From NCBI RefSeq assembly GCF_036013955.1, contig NZ_CP107903.1, forward strand, positions 3,410,001-3,474,000: a stretch of 64,000 nucleotides of DNA, read 5' to 3'. Positions 48,266-58,455 of this stretch are shown here, piece after piece. The position numbers and the translations under genes were made by a program. The notes under the pieces were generated by a model that saw only the letters and a list, made by a program, of their open reading frames with translations, had not been told where the DNA came from and did not search any database. Source of the DNA: Streptomyces sp. NBC_00459 (GTDB taxonomy: Bacteria; Actinomycetota; Actinomycetes; Streptomycetales; Streptomycetaceae). The stretch's first letter is position 1. Each line of letters starts with the position of its first letter.

Positions 48266-48976
48266 TCAAACCGGAGCGTTGTCCGTCAGCGGGGGCACGG
48301 TGTACGGGCGCAGGACCATGAGTGAGCCCTCCGGCTCGGCCGTCATGGCGAAGGGGAACCGGTCGAGCTCAAGACAGAGTTCGACGTCGTCGGAATGGAC
48401 TCCCTGACGCACGCCCTCGGACAGTTCGGTGGCCGCGCGCGACCTGGCGGCGCGGTGGAGGAACTCGGCGGGATCCGTCACGGGCTCGGTGGCTCTCCGG
48501 GCGATGTACTGAGCGCACGCCAGATCCTCGTCGGCCCGGCCGTCCTCGCCGGTGACCACGAACGTGACGCTGTCACTGCTGCGGGCCCGCAAGAGCCTTG
48601 CCGTCGCCTCCGCCACCACGAAGCCGGCGCACAGCACCAGCGACGCCTCCTTGACCGCGAGGGCGCCTACCGTCCCTGCCGTGGTCTTCTGTACGACGGT
48701 TCGTCCGCGAAGGTCGGCCGACCGCAGCATGCCGGGTGAGTTGACCATGTCGAATCCGGGGGCGGGCGGACCGTCCTTGAGCGCCATCCAGTCCGGGTGG
48801 GCCGCCTTGAGCGCGAGGGCGTCGTCCAGCGACTCGGCGAGAACGATCTTCTCCGCTCCTTGGGCGAAGACCCAGGCAGCCACGGTGTAAGCACGCATGA
48901 CGTCGACCACGACCGCCACGGACGGGGTTTCGGCCAGCTCGGGGATACCGAGGAAGTGAGCGTCCATGGTCATCAT
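48266..48976 (-). CDS. 2-phosphosulfolactate phosphatase-like protein (ComB family)
   Basis: 236 residues matching the ComB fold: [30 protein letters not shown] at the N-terminus, [27 protein letters not shown] in the middle, [26 protein letters not shown] and [16 protein letters not shown] near the end. ComB dephosphorylates 2-phosphosulfolactate in coenzyme M synthesis, which actinomycetes lack. The true substrate here is therefore probably a different small phosphoester. Three clustered ATGs (48976, 48973, 48967) leave the start uncertain and none has a strong Shine-Dalgarno. Confidence 0.82.
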   Translation of the reverse strand: MMTMDAHFLGIPELAETPSVAVVVDVMRAYTVAAWVFAQGAEKIVLAESLDDALALKAAHPDWMALKDGPPAPGFDMVNSPGMLRSADLRGRTVVQKTTAGTVGALAVKEASLVLCAGFVVAEATARLLRARSSDSVTFVVTGEDGRADEDLACAQYIARRATEPVTDPAEFLHRAARSRAATELSEGVRQGVHSDDVELCLELDRFPFAMTAEPEGSLMVLRPYTVPPLTDNAPV

Positions 48977-49091
48977 GATCGCTTACGCCCGGCCCGGAGC
49001 ATCCAGGATTATTCACGTCCGGCCGGGAACTGCCATGCCCGCCGACCTGGAAGTAGCAGGTCGGCGGGCATGCGCGGAGGATGCTCGGTGC

Positions 49092-50594
<1,503 letters not shown>

Positions 50595-50608
50595 GCCCAG
50601 GTTCTCCT

Positions 50609-52510
50609 TCACAGATGGCGGCGTCGGGTAGAGACGTGCCGTTCGTACAGCTCACGTGCCTTGACCGCCGACGGGCGGGTCGCGGTCTCGGCCACAGGAA
50701 CATCCCACCAGGCCTGCGCCGGAGGCGCGCCCGACACTGTGTCTGCCGTTTCCGTCTCGACGTAGACACAAGTGGGAGTGTCGGCGGCACGGGCCTCGGC
50801 GAGCGCCGCCCGCAGCTCCCGTACCGTCTTCGCGCGCAGGACGCGCATGCCCAGGCTCGCCACGTTGGCGGCCAGGTCCACGGGCAGGGGGGCGCCCGTG
50901 TACGTACCGTCGTCCGCCTGATAGCGGTAGGCGGTGCCGAAGCGCTCGCCGCCCACCGATTCCGACAGACCGCCGATGGACGCGTAGCCGTGGTTCTGGA
51001 TCAGGAGGAGCTTGATGGCGATCCCCTCCTGTACGGCCGTCACGATCTCCGTCGGCATCATCAGATACGTGCCGTCGCCCACCAGCGCCCATACGGGACG
51101 CTCGGGCGCCGCCAGTTTCACACCGATCGCGGCTGGTATCTCGTATCCCATGCAGGAATAGCCGTATTCGAGGTGGTATTGGTCGTACGACCTCGCGCGC
51201 CACAATTTGTGCAGGTCGCCGGGGAGCGAGCCGGCCGCGTTGATGATCACGTCCGACTCGTCGGCGATGGCGTCCAGCGCTCCCAGCACCTGCGGCTGCG
51301 TCGGGCGTACGTCCGGCTCGTCGGCCTCGTAGGCGGCGTCGACGCGCTGTTCCCAGCGTTCCTTGTCCTCGGTGTACTCGCGGGCGTACGCGTCCGTGAC
51401 CCGGTGGTCGTGGAGCGCCAGTGCCTCCGTCAGCTGCTCCAGGGCGCTGCGGGCGTCCGCGATCAGCGGGGTAGCGGACAGCTTGTGGCCGTCGTACGGG
51501 GCGATGTTGAGGTTCAGGAAGCGGACGTCCGGCGTCGCGAACAGGGTGTTGGAAGCCGTGGTGAAGTCCGTGTAGCGGGTGCCGATGCCTATCACCAGGT
51601 CGGCCAGGCGGGCGAGTTCGTCCGCCGTCGCCGTTCCCGTGTGGCCGATGCCGCCCACGTCCTGGGGGTGGTCGTGTCGCAGCGAGCCCTTGCCCGCCTG
51701 GGTGGAGGCGACGGGGATGCGGGTCGCCGAGGCGAACTCCGCCAACGCCTCCTCGGCGCGGCTGTGGTGGACTCCCCCGCCCGCGACGATCAGGGGACGG
51801 CGGGCGGCACGGATCGCCCGTACCGCTTCGGTCAGTTCGTCGGCGTCGGCGGCCGGGCGGCGTACGTGCCACACGCGGTCGGCGAAGAACTCGTCCGGCC
51901 AGTCGTACGCCTCGGCCTGAACGTCCTGCGGGAGAGCGAGAGTCACGGCACCTGTCTCGACGGGGTCGGCGAGGACCCGCATCGCCTGCAGCGCGGCCGG
52001 GATCAGCGCCTCGGGACGCGTGACACGGTCGAAGTACCTCGACACCGGGCGCAGACAGTCGTTGACCGACACGTCACCGGCGTACGGGACTTCGAGCTGC
52101 TGGAGGACCGGGTCCGCCGGGCGGGTCGCGAAGGTGTCGCCGGGCAGAAGCAGGACGGGGAGGTGGTTGATCGTGGCGAGCGCGGCACCGGTGACGAGGT
52201 TGGTCGCGCCCGGGCCGATCGACGTCGTCACGGCGTGCGTGGAGAGACGGTTGGACTGACGGGCGTAGCCGACTGCCGCGTGGACCATGGACTGTTCGTT
52301 GCGGCCCTGGTGGAACGGCATGGCGTCGCCGTATTCGACGAGTGCCTGGCCGAGCCCGGCGACGTTCCCGTGGCCGAAGATGCCCCAGGTGGCCTCGATC
52401 AGGCGGCGGCGGACGCCGTCCCGCCCGGTGTACTGGGCGGCCAGGAAGCGCACGAGCGCCTGCGCGACCGTGAGTCTCGTCGTCGAGGTCGTCGAGGTGG
52501 GCGGGGTCAT
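50609..52510 (-). CDS. iolD: 3D-trihydroxycyclohexane-1,2-dione hydrolase
   Basis: 633-residue thiamine-diphosphate enzyme that opens the ring of the inositol-derived dione to 5-deoxy-D-glucuronate. The N-terminal Pyr domain includes IFGHGNVAGLGQAL and GPGATNLVTGAALATINHLPVLLLPGD; the central domain has VAGGGVHHSRAEEAL; the ThDP-binding C-terminal domain has GYSCMGYEIPAAIGVKLA, LVGDGTYLMMPTEI and LLIQNHGYASIGGLSES. Its product is the substrate of IolB, whose gene immediately upstream is a remnant. The ATG overlaps the remnant's stop (ATGA). Confidence 0.95.
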   Translation of the reverse strand: MTPPTSTTSTTRLTVAQALVRFLAAQYTGRDGVRRRLIEATWGIFGHGNVAGLGQALVEYGDAMPFHQGRNEQSMVHAAVGYARQSNRLSTHAVTTSIGPGATNLVTGAALATINHLPVLLLPGDTFATRPADPVLQQLEVPYAGDVSVNDCLRPVSRYFDRVTRPEALIPAALQAMRVLADPVETGAVTLALPQDVQAEAYDWPDEFFADRVWHVRRPAADADELTEAVRAIRAARRPLIVAGGGVHHSRAEEALAEFASATRIPVASTQAGKGSLRHDHPQDVGGIGHTGTATADELARLADLVIGIGTRYTDFTTASNTLFATPDVRFLNLNIAPYDGHKLSATPLIADARSALEQLTEALALHDHRVTDAYAREYTEDKERWEQRVDAAYEADEPDVRPTQPQVLGALDAIADESDVIINAAGSLPGDLHKLWRARSYDQYHLEYGYSCMGYEIPAAIGVKLAAPERPVWALVGDGTYLMMPTEIVTAVQEGIAIKLLLIQNHGYASIGGLSESVGGERFGTAYRYQADDGTYTGAPLPVDLAANVASLGMRVLRAKTVRELRAALAEARAADTPTCVYVETETADTVSGAPPAQAWWDVPVAETATRPSAVKARELYERHVSTRRRHL

Positions 52511-52773
52511 CGGTGTCCCCCCGTGCTGTGTGCGGGTGCCAAGTGGACCTCCGGCGCGGGGCCGTAGCGAGCGGGGAGTCGTCGCCCACACTTCGCTCCT
52601 GCCAGGGCGAAGCGGCCTCCCGCGCCGGAGGCGATCAGTGCCCGGGCGTTCCGGGGTGCCTGCGCGAGGTCGGTGACCGACGCGAACACCCTTTCCCCGC
52701 CCAGGAGTTGGAGCTCGTTGTGCGCCGCGCCGGACTTCGCCCGCACGGTACAGCCGCCATGTCCCTCGGTCAT
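52507..52773 (-). pseudogene. iolB: iolB remnant (5-deoxyglucuronate isomerase), internally deleted and truncated
   Basis: An 88-codon frame between aldolase and iolD. It begins MTEGHGGCTV and then follows IolB well (LQLLGGERVFASVTDLAQAPRNAR; ASGAGGRFALAGAKCGRRLPARYGPAPEV) before ending APAHSTGGHR. Full-length IolB is close to 290-300 residues. Relative to it, about 40-50 residues after the initiator are missing, and roughly the last 170-180, including the metal-binding cupin histidines, are absent. The start spacing (8 bp after the aldolase stop) and the ATGA overlap with iolD are retained, so the operon remains open. A functional product is unlikely. Confidence 0.82.
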
Positions 52774-52781
52774 CGCGCGCC

Positions 52782-53729
52782 TCACAGGAGTCCGACGGCG
52801 GTGTCCACGGCGGCGGACACATCGCCGTCCGCCGGGTACAGCAGCGAGCGACCGACCACGAGGCCCTGGACGGTGGGGAGTTGGAGCGCGCCACGCCATT
52901 TCTCGTACGCGCCCTCCTGGTCGTCCCCGACTTCGCCGCCGAGCAGCACGGCGGGCAGGGTGGAGGTCTGCATGACCTCGGCCATGTCGTCCGGGTTCTC
53001 GGTGACGGGGACCTTCAGCCAGGTGTACGCCGAACTGCCGCCCAGGCCGGACGCGATGGCGACGGACTTGGTGACGGCCTCGGCGGAGAGGTCGTTGCGG
53101 AGCTTGCCGTCGGGGCCGCGTCTGCTGATGAACGGCTCGACGAAGAGCGGGAGTCGGCGCTCTGCCATCGCGTCGATCGCGTGGGCCGTGGACTCCAGGG
53201 TGGTGAGGGAGCCCGGGTCGTCGTAGTCGATGCGCACAAGCAGCTTGCCGGCGTCGAAGCCGAGGCGTGCCATGTCCTCGGGGCGGTGGCCGGTGAAGCG
53301 GTCGTCGAGCTCGAAGCTGGCGCCGGAGAGGCCGCCGCGGTTCATCGACCCCATGACGACCTTGCCGTCGAGGGCGCCGAGGAGGAGCAGGTCGTCCAGG
53401 ATGTCGGCGGTCGCGAGGACGCCGTCGACACCGGGGCGGGAGAGGGCAAGGCACAGGCGTTCGAGCAGGTCGGCCCGGTTGGCCATGGCCAGCTTGCGGT
53501 TGCCGACGCCGAGGGCGCCTCGGGCCGGGTGGTCGGCGGCGACGATCATCAGTCGGCCGGACTCCCCGAGAAGGGGGCGCCGGGACCGACGGGCGGCGGC
53601 TTCCGCGATGGCCTCGGGGTACCGGGCGCGGGTGGCGGCGAGGGCGGAGATGTCGACGGGGGCGAGGGGGCCGGCGCCTGTGCCGGTACCCGCGACCGAG
53701 CCGTTGTCGATGGCTGCGGCAGAACTCAT
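52782..53729 (-). CDS. Iol-cluster class I aldolase-like protein (LacD/DeoC fold)
   Basis: 315 residues with a LacD/Fba-type TIM-barrel pattern: LMIVAADHPARGALGVGNRKLAMANRADLL, GVDGVLATADILDDLLLLG, GKVVMGSMNRGGLSGASFELDDRFTGH, LVRIDYDDPGS, LPLFVEPFISR, and YTWLKVPVTENPDDMAEVMQTS with a plausible Schiff-base Lys. In actinobacterial iol operons this protein sits next to IolC and probably cleaves the phosphorylated 2-deoxy-5-keto-gluconate (the IolJ step). The start codon overlaps the iolC stop (ATGA). Confidence 0.82.
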   Translation of the reverse strand: MSSAAAIDNGSVAGTGTGAGPLAPVDISALAATRARYPEAIAEAAARRSRRPLLGESGRLMIVAADHPARGALGVGNRKLAMANRADLLERLCLALSRPGVDGVLATADILDDLLLLGALDGKVVMGSMNRGGLSGASFELDDRFTGHRPEDMARLGFDAGKLLVRIDYDDPGSLTTLESTAHAIDAMAERRLPLFVEPFISRRGPDGKLRNDLSAEAVTKSVAIASGLGGSSAYTWLKVPVTENPDDMAEVMQTSTLPAVLLGGEVGDDQEGAYEKWRGALQLPTVQGLVVGRSLLYPADGDVSAAVDTAVGLL

Positions 53730-54676
53730 CGGACCGCTCCCGCCGCGAGTGCCGCCTCGACCTCGGCCGGGGTGGGCATCGCCGACGAGCACTCCAGGCG
53801 GGAGGCGACGATCGCGCCGGCCGCGTTGGCGTACCGCATGATGCGCTCCAGGTCCCAGCCTTCGAGCAGGCCGTGGCAGAGGGAGCCGCCGAAGGCGTCA
53901 CCGGCGCCGAGGCCGTTGAGGACGTTCACCGGGAGCGGCGGCACCTCGGCCGTCTCGCCCTTGCTGTTGACGGCGAGCACACCCTTCGGGCCCTGCTTGA
54001 CGACCGCCAGTTCGACTCCGGCGTCCAGGAGGGCGCGGGCGGCGGCGTGCGGCTCGCGTACGCCGGTCGCCACCTCCACCTCGTCCAGGTTGCCGACGGC
54101 GACGGTGGTGTGGCGGAGGGCCTCGGTGTAGAAGGGGCGCGCCGACTCCGGGTCTTTCCAGAACATGGGGCGCCAGTCGAGGTCGAAGACCGTCGTACCG
54201 GACTTGGCGCGGTGGGCGAGGGCGGCCAGGGTCGCCGTGCGGCTGGGCTCCTCGCTCAGGCCGGTGCCCGTGACCCAGAAGATGCTCGCCCCGCCGACCG
54301 CGTCGAGGTCCAGCTCATGGGCGTCGATCTCGAGATCCGGCGCCTTGGGCTGCCGGTAGAAGTACAGCGGGAAGTCGTCCGGCGGGAAGACCTCGCAGAA
54401 CGTGACCGGGGTGTTGAGGCCGGGGACCGACGTGACCCAGCGGTCGTCGACGCCGAAGTCGCGCAGGGCGTCGTGCAGATAGCGCCCGAAGGCGTCGTCG
54501 CCGGTCCGCGTGATCACCGCGGTGCTGCGCCCGAGGCGGGACGCGGCGACCGCGACGTTGGTCGCCGAGCCTCCGAGGAACTTTCCGAAGGACGTCACCT
54601 GGGCGAGCGGCACACCGGTCTGGAGTGGATACAGGTCCACTCCGATCCGCCCCATGGTGATCAGGTCGTACGCCAT
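53726..54676 (-). CDS. iolC: 5-dehydro-2-deoxygluconokinase
   Basis: 316-residue PfkB-family sugar kinase acting at the IolC step. The N-terminal glycine-rich part is GRIGVDLYPLQTGVPLAQVTSFGKFLGGSATNVAVAASRLG; the C-terminal PfkB signature is LNGLGAGDAFGGSLCHGLLEG with the catalytic Asp. The segment FYRQPKAPDLEI is typical of IolC. It is the first gene of the minus-strand operon. GAAGGGAAG lies three bases before ATG 54676. Confidence 0.92.
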   Translation of the reverse strand: MAYDLITMGRIGVDLYPLQTGVPLAQVTSFGKFLGGSATNVAVAASRLGRSTAVITRTGDDAFGRYLHDALRDFGVDDRWVTSVPGLNTPVTFCEVFPPDDFPLYFYRQPKAPDLEIDAHELDLDAVGGASIFWVTGTGLSEEPSRTATLAALAHRAKSGTTVFDLDWRPMFWKDPESARPFYTEALRHTTVAVGNLDEVEVATGVREPHAAARALLDAGVELAVVKQGPKGVLAVNSKGETAEVPPLPVNVLNGLGAGDAFGGSLCHGLLEGWDLERIMRYANAAGAIVASRLECSSAMPTPAEVEAALAAGAVR

Positions 54677-54807
54677 CGACTTCCCTTCGCGTTTCTTCGG
54701 CTCAAGCGGCTCACGCGGCTTGCACGGCTCGCACGGCCTTCGTGCAGCGGTCGGCACAGCGGCTCGGAGTCAGGTCTAGCCCGCCTCACGGAGCCCTGTC
54801 AATACTT

Positions 54808-54824
54808 TGTCCGGACATTCGGAC
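54808..54824. promoter_or_regulatory. Palindromic candidate operator in iolC/iolE-like divergent region
   Basis: TGTCCGGACA (54808-54817) is a perfect 10-bp palindrome, and GTCCG (54809-54813) pairs again with CGGAC (54820-54824). It lies in the 191-bp gap between divergent inositol genes, 44 bp before the plus-strand ATG, where a GntR- or LacI-type regulator could act on both promoters. The regulator gene is not in the window. Confidence 0.5.
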
Positions 54825-54867
54825 CAGAGCTTGACACGCGTCCCGGCGTCGGCTGAAGCTGACGCTC

Positions 54868-55806
54868 ATGACGACGGTGCCCCCTTCCTCCGCTTCCTCC
54901 CAGTCGAGCCCCCCGCTGTCACGCATCCGGGTCGGCTCGGCGCCCGACTCCTGGGGCGTGTGGTTCCCCGACGACCCCCAGCAGGTTCCCTGGCAGCGCT
55001 TCCTCGACGAGGTCTCGCAGTCCGGTTACGAGTGGATCGAGCTGGGCCCGTACGGGTACCTGCCGACCGACCCGGCCGTCCTCACCGAGGAGACCGCCAA
55101 GCGCGGCCTGAAGGTGTCCGCCGGCACGGTCTTCACCGGGCTGCACCACGGCGAGTCCGTCTGGGAGAAGACCTGGGCGCACGTCGCGGACAACGCGGTG
55201 CTCGCCCAGGCCATGGGCGCGTCCCACCTGGTGGTCATCCCTTCCTTCTGGCGGGACGACAAGACCGGTGAGGTGCTGGAGCCGGACACGCTGACGCCCG
55301 AGCAGTGGCGCAACCTGACCACGCTGACCGAGCGGCTCGGACACGAGGTGCGGGAGCGGTACGGCCTCCAGATCGTCGTCCACCCGCACGCGGACACGCA
55401 CATCGACAGCGAGGCGAACGTCACACGCTTCCTCGACGGCACGGACTCGTCGCTCGTCTCGCTGTGCCTGGACACGGGCCACTACGCCTACTGCGGCGGC
55501 GACAGCGTCAAGCTGATCGAGACCTACGGCGAGCGGATCGGCTATCTGCACCTCAAGCAGGTCGACCCCGAGATCCTCGCGGACGTACGGGCGAACGAGG
55601 TTCCGTTCGGTCCGGCGGTGGCCCGCGGTGTCATGTGCGAACCCCCGGCCGGCGTACCGGAGTTGGGGCCCGTCCTGGCCGCCGCCCAGAAGCTGGACGT
55701 GGACCTGTTCGCGATCGTCGAGCAGGACATGTACCCGTGCGAGCCGGACAAGCCCCTGCCGATCGCGCAGCGGACGCGGGCGTTCCTTCGATCCTGCGGG
55801 GCGTAG
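54868..55806 (+). CDS. Sugar-phosphate isomerase/epimerase TIM barrel, IolE-like
   Basis: 312 residues of the xylose-isomerase-like TIM-barrel family: VGSAPDSWGVWFPDDPQQVPWQRFLDEVSQSGYEWIELGPYGYLP, VIPSFWRDDKTGEVL, IVVHPHADTHI, SLCLDTGHYAYCGGD, YLHLKQVDP and IVEQDMYP. The metal ligands (Glu, Asp, His, Glu) are in the expected places. Divergent from iolC, it is probably the inosose dehydratase (IolE) or inosose isomerase (IolI) of the pathway; the N-terminal SAPDSWGVWF favours IolE. Confidence 0.85.
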   Translation: MTTVPPSSASSQSSPPLSRIRVGSAPDSWGVWFPDDPQQVPWQRFLDEVSQSGYEWIELGPYGYLPTDPAVLTEETAKRGLKVSAGTVFTGLHHGESVWEKTWAHVADNAVLAQAMGASHLVVIPSFWRDDKTGEVLEPDTLTPEQWRNLTTLTERLGHEVRERYGLQIVVHPHADTHIDSEANVTRFLDGTDSSLVSLCLDTGHYAYCGGDSVKLIETYGERIGYLHLKQVDPEILADVRANEVPFGPAVARGVMCEPPAGVPELGPVLAAAQKLDVDLFAIVEQDMYPCEPDKPLPIAQRTRAFLRSCGA

Positions 55807-56178
55807 CGCTCCGCAGGAGGGGCGGTACGGGGCAGTCGGGCGACTGCGGGGCCGTCGTGGCTGGTCGCGCAGTTCCCCGCGCCCCTGGCGGGGGCGCCGG
55901 CGCCCGCCCGCCTTATCGGCGTACGCCCCGCAGGTCAATGTGCCACTCCGACCCGCGGGCGTGCGCCTTTGCGTCACTCGTGTCACAAAAACTTCCCTCC
56001 TGTCACACATGTCGCGTGTACGCGGGTTATGCGTCACACCGTGTCAACAGGTACTTACCCAGGGTCACCAAAGGTCGTTTCAACGGGCAATGGCTTTGTG
56101 ATCGCCAAGCGCAGCGTCCGGCTCCCCCGACGGCCGACCCTGGCCGACCCCGTGACGCACGCGCAGGGAGGTGCACCG
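55807..56178. other. Intergenic region before small HTH gene
   Basis: This 372-bp stretch contains copy 2 of the dispersed repeat at its left end, then a less GC-rich promoter-like part (55970-56100). GTCAC recurs there, notably GCGTCACTCGTGTCAC (55971-55986), TGTCACACAT (56001-56010) and GCGTCACACCGTGTCAA (56031-56047). No ORF is convincing. Confidence 0.5.
55859..55887. repeat. Short dispersed Streptomyces repeat, copy 2
   Basis: Identical over 29 bp to 39525-39553 and again directly downstream of a gene (53 bp after the iolE-like stop). Confidence 0.8.
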
Positions 56179-56379
56179 ATGACCGACCGACGGCTCTGGT
56201 CGTACAAAGAGATCGCCGCACACATCCGTGTCCAGCCGGACACCGTGCGGTCGTACCGCAAACACGGTCTGCTGCCCGCACCCGACCACGTGGAGAGCGG
56301 CAAGCCCTACTGGTACGCCGACACCGTACGAGCCTGGGTCGCGGCGCGGCCGGGCAATCGCGGCCGAAGAGACGACTGA
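56179..56379 (+). CDS. Small MerR/excisionase-like HTH protein
   Basis: 66 residues: LWSYKEIAAHIRVQPDTVRSYRKHGLLPAPDHVESGKPYW is a single winged-helix HTH of the MerR/AlpA type, followed by WYADTVRAWVAARPG. There is no effector domain. GGGAGGTG precedes ATG 56179. In Streptomyces such one-domain proteins are common as small chromosomal regulators; no integrase or phage gene is nearby, so an excisionase role is unlikely. Confidence 0.8.
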   Translation: MTDRRLWSYKEIAAHIRVQPDTVRSYRKHGLLPAPDHVESGKPYWYADTVRAWVAARPGNRGRRDD

Positions 56380-56430
56380 GACACCCTTAATTCCCTGTGC
56401 CCCACCCACCAGTGGGGCACAGTTCGTCGC

Positions 56431-57021
56431 ATGAGTCGTACGAAAGCCGTGGACTTCTCCGTCAAGCCCGTCCTCACCGGCGACAAGGCCGTGCTGCGGC
56501 CGTTCACCGAGGCCGACGCCGAGGTGATCGCCGAGATCGTCGAGGACCCCGAGGTCATCCGCTTCACCTTCGAGCCGGACACCGTGATCACCATGGAGCG
56601 ACTGCGTTCCTGGTACGGCTCCCGGTCCGCGCAGACCGACCGCCTCGACCTCGCCGTGACCGACCGCGCCACCGGTGAACTCGTGGGCGAGGTCGTGTTG
56701 TACGAGTGGAATCCGGCCGCCCGCAGCTGCACCTTCCGTACCCTGCTGGGCCCGAGTGGCCGTGGACGCGGCCTGGGAACCGAGGCGACCCGGCTCATCG
56801 TCGGGTACGGCTTCGAGCAACTCGGGCTGCACCGCATCGAGTTGCAGGCCTACGCGCACAACCACCGGGCACTGCGCGTGTACGAGAAGGTCGGCTTCGT
56901 GGTGGAGGGGGTACGCCGGGAGGTCCAGCTGCGGGACGGCGAGTGGGCCGACGAGGTGCTGATGGCGGTCCTGGACCACGAGTGGGCGGCCGGAGCAGGG
57001 GTCAGCGCCACGGCTCGATGA
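56431..57021 (+). CDS. GNAT acetyltransferase (RimJ/RimL type)
   Basis: 196 residues with the RimJ/RimL pattern: [52 protein letters not shown], acetyl-CoA loop [50 protein letters not shown]. It transfers acetyl to an amine, either a protein N-terminus or a small molecule; the substrate is not visible. Its last 20 bp overlap the end of the convergent alcohol dehydrogenase gene. Confidence 0.88.
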   Translation: MSRTKAVDFSVKPVLTGDKAVLRPFTEADAEVIAEIVEDPEVIRFTFEPDTVITMERLRSWYGSRSAQTDRLDLAVTDRATGELVGEVVLYEWNPAARSCTFRTLLGPSGRGRGLGTEATRLIVGYGFEQLGLHRIELQAYAHNHRALRVYEKVGFVVEGVRREVQLRDGEWADEVLMAVLDHEWAAGAGVSATAR

Positions 57022-58045
57022 CCGTGACCCCCGCCCCAGGTGCCGTCCCCATCCTCGCCAGCGCGGCCGGGGACTCGGTCAGCGGGATGGTGGACGTGAC
57101 CAGCAGATCCGGCCGCAGGACACCCGCCCCCACCAGCTCCATCATCGGCGGGTAGGTGTGGGCGGCCATGCCGTGACTGCCCAGGAGTCGGAGTTCGAGG
57201 CCGACAACACGGGCCATCGGGACGGGTGTTGTGCCGGTGTCCGACGGGAGCAGGCCGACCTGGACATGACGGCCACGGCGCCGCAGGCCGTTCACCGAGG
57301 CCGCGCAGGTGACCGGTGAGCCGAGCGCGTCCAGCGACAACTGGGCGCCGCCGCCGGTCAGTTCACGTACCGCCGCTGCCGTGTCGTCGGTGGTGGCCGC
57401 GTTCACGCACTCCGCCGCGCCGAACTTCCGCGCCAGTTCGAGTGCTCCCGGGGACACGTCGACCGCGACGACCCGGGCGCCGGAGGCCGCCGCGATCATC
57501 ACGGCGGAGAGGCCCACACCGCCGCACCCGTGCACGGCGACCCACTCCCCCGCCGCCACCCGCCCCTGCTGGACCACCGCCCGGTACGCCGTCGCGAACC
57601 GGCAGCCCAGCGAGGCCGCCGTCCCGAAGGACATCGCCTCCGGCATGGCGACGAGGTTCACGTCGGCGTGGTCCAGCGCCACGAACTCCGCGAACGAACC
57701 CCAGTGCGTGAACCCCGGCTGGGTCTGCCGCTCGCACACCTGCTGGTCCCCGGCCGCGCAGGACGGACAGCTCCCGCAGGCGCAGACGAAGGGCACCGTG
57801 ACCCGGTCCCCGGCCCGCCGGCCGCTCACCCGGGCGCCAACCGCCTCGACGACACCGGCGAGTTCATGGCCGGGCACATGCGGCAGCGCGATGTCGGGGT
57901 CGTGGCCCATCCAGCCGTGCCAGTCGCTCCGGCACAGCCCGGTGGCCTCGACGCGCACCACGACACCGTGCGGCGCGGGCACCGGGTCCGGCACCTCCCG
58001 CACCTCGGCCGGCTCCCCGTACCGCTCGAACACCACCGCACGCAT
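57002..58045 (-). CDS. Zinc-dependent alcohol dehydrogenase
   Basis: 347-residue medium-chain dehydrogenase: catalytic zinc Cys in [31 protein letters not shown], structural-zinc cysteines [17 protein letters not shown], and NAD motif [24 protein letters not shown]. Substrate specificity is not readable from the sequence; it resembles broad-range sorbitol/threonine-type dehydrogenases. Divergent from the copper operon across 150 bp. Confidence 0.9.
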   Translation of the reverse strand: MRAVVFERYGEPAEVREVPDPVPAPHGVVVRVEATGLCRSDWHGWMGHDPDIALPHVPGHELAGVVEAVGARVSGRRAGDRVTVPFVCACGSCPSCAAGDQQVCERQTQPGFTHWGSFAEFVALDHADVNLVAMPEAMSFGTAASLGCRFATAYRAVVQQGRVAAGEWVAVHGCGGVGLSAVMIAAASGARVVAVDVSPGALELARKFGAAECVNAATTDDTAAAVRELTGGGAQLSLDALGSPVTCAASVNGLRRRGRHVQVGLLPSDTGTTPVPMARVVGLELRLLGSHGMAAHTYPPMMELVGAGVLRPDLLVTSTIPLTESPAALARMGTAPGAGVTVIEPWR

Positions 58046-58106
58046 ACGCCCTCGCCCTCACCGTCGTCGCCCCGTACCGGAGATCTTGCCACTGACTCGG
58101 GTGAAG

Positions 58107-58121
58107 TACCCCCCAGGGGTA
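58107..58121. promoter_or_regulatory. CsoR-type copper operator
   Basis: TACCCCCCAGGGGTA is a pseudo-palindrome (TACCCC / GGGGTA with three central bases) closely matching the copper-responsive CsoR boxes of Streptomyces. It lies 74 bp upstream of the copper chaperone ATG. Copper would release CsoR and induce copZ-copA. No csoR gene is in the window. Confidence 0.75.
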
Positions 58122-58195
58122 TAGTAGTGTGAGACTCACAGGGCACGTGCGCCACGACGATGCCCCGGACGACACCTCAGAAGAGGAGCAACGAC

Positions 58196-58435
58196 ATGAC
58201 CGCCCAGACCGACACCCCCGGTTCCGTCACCGCCGTCTACCAGGTGACCGGCATGAGCTGCGGGCACTGCGAGGGCTCGGTCTCGACCGAGATCTCCGAG
58301 CTCGCCGGCGTCACCTCGGTGAAGGCCGTCGCCGCCACCGGCGAGGTCACCGTGGTGTCCGAGGCCCCGCTCGACGAGGCCGCCGTGCGCGCCGCGGTGG
58401 ACGAGGCGGGCTTCGAGCTGGCCGGCCGGGTCTGA
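58196..58435 (+). CDS. copZ: Copper chaperone CopZ (HMA domain)
   Basis: 79-residue single HMA domain with the metal-binding motif [11 protein letters not shown] near residue 20 and the usual beta-alpha-beta-beta-alpha-beta pattern. It binds Cu(I) in the cytoplasm and passes it to the ATPase encoded 20 bp downstream. AGAGGAG lies upstream of ATG 58196. Control by the CsoR-type box upstream is expected. Confidence 0.92.
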   Translation: MTAQTDTPGSVTAVYQVTGMSCGHCEGSVSTEISELAGVTSVKAVAATGEVTVVSEAPLDEAAVRAAVDEAGFELAGRV

Positions 58436-58455
58436 CCGTACGGACCGCGGCGACC

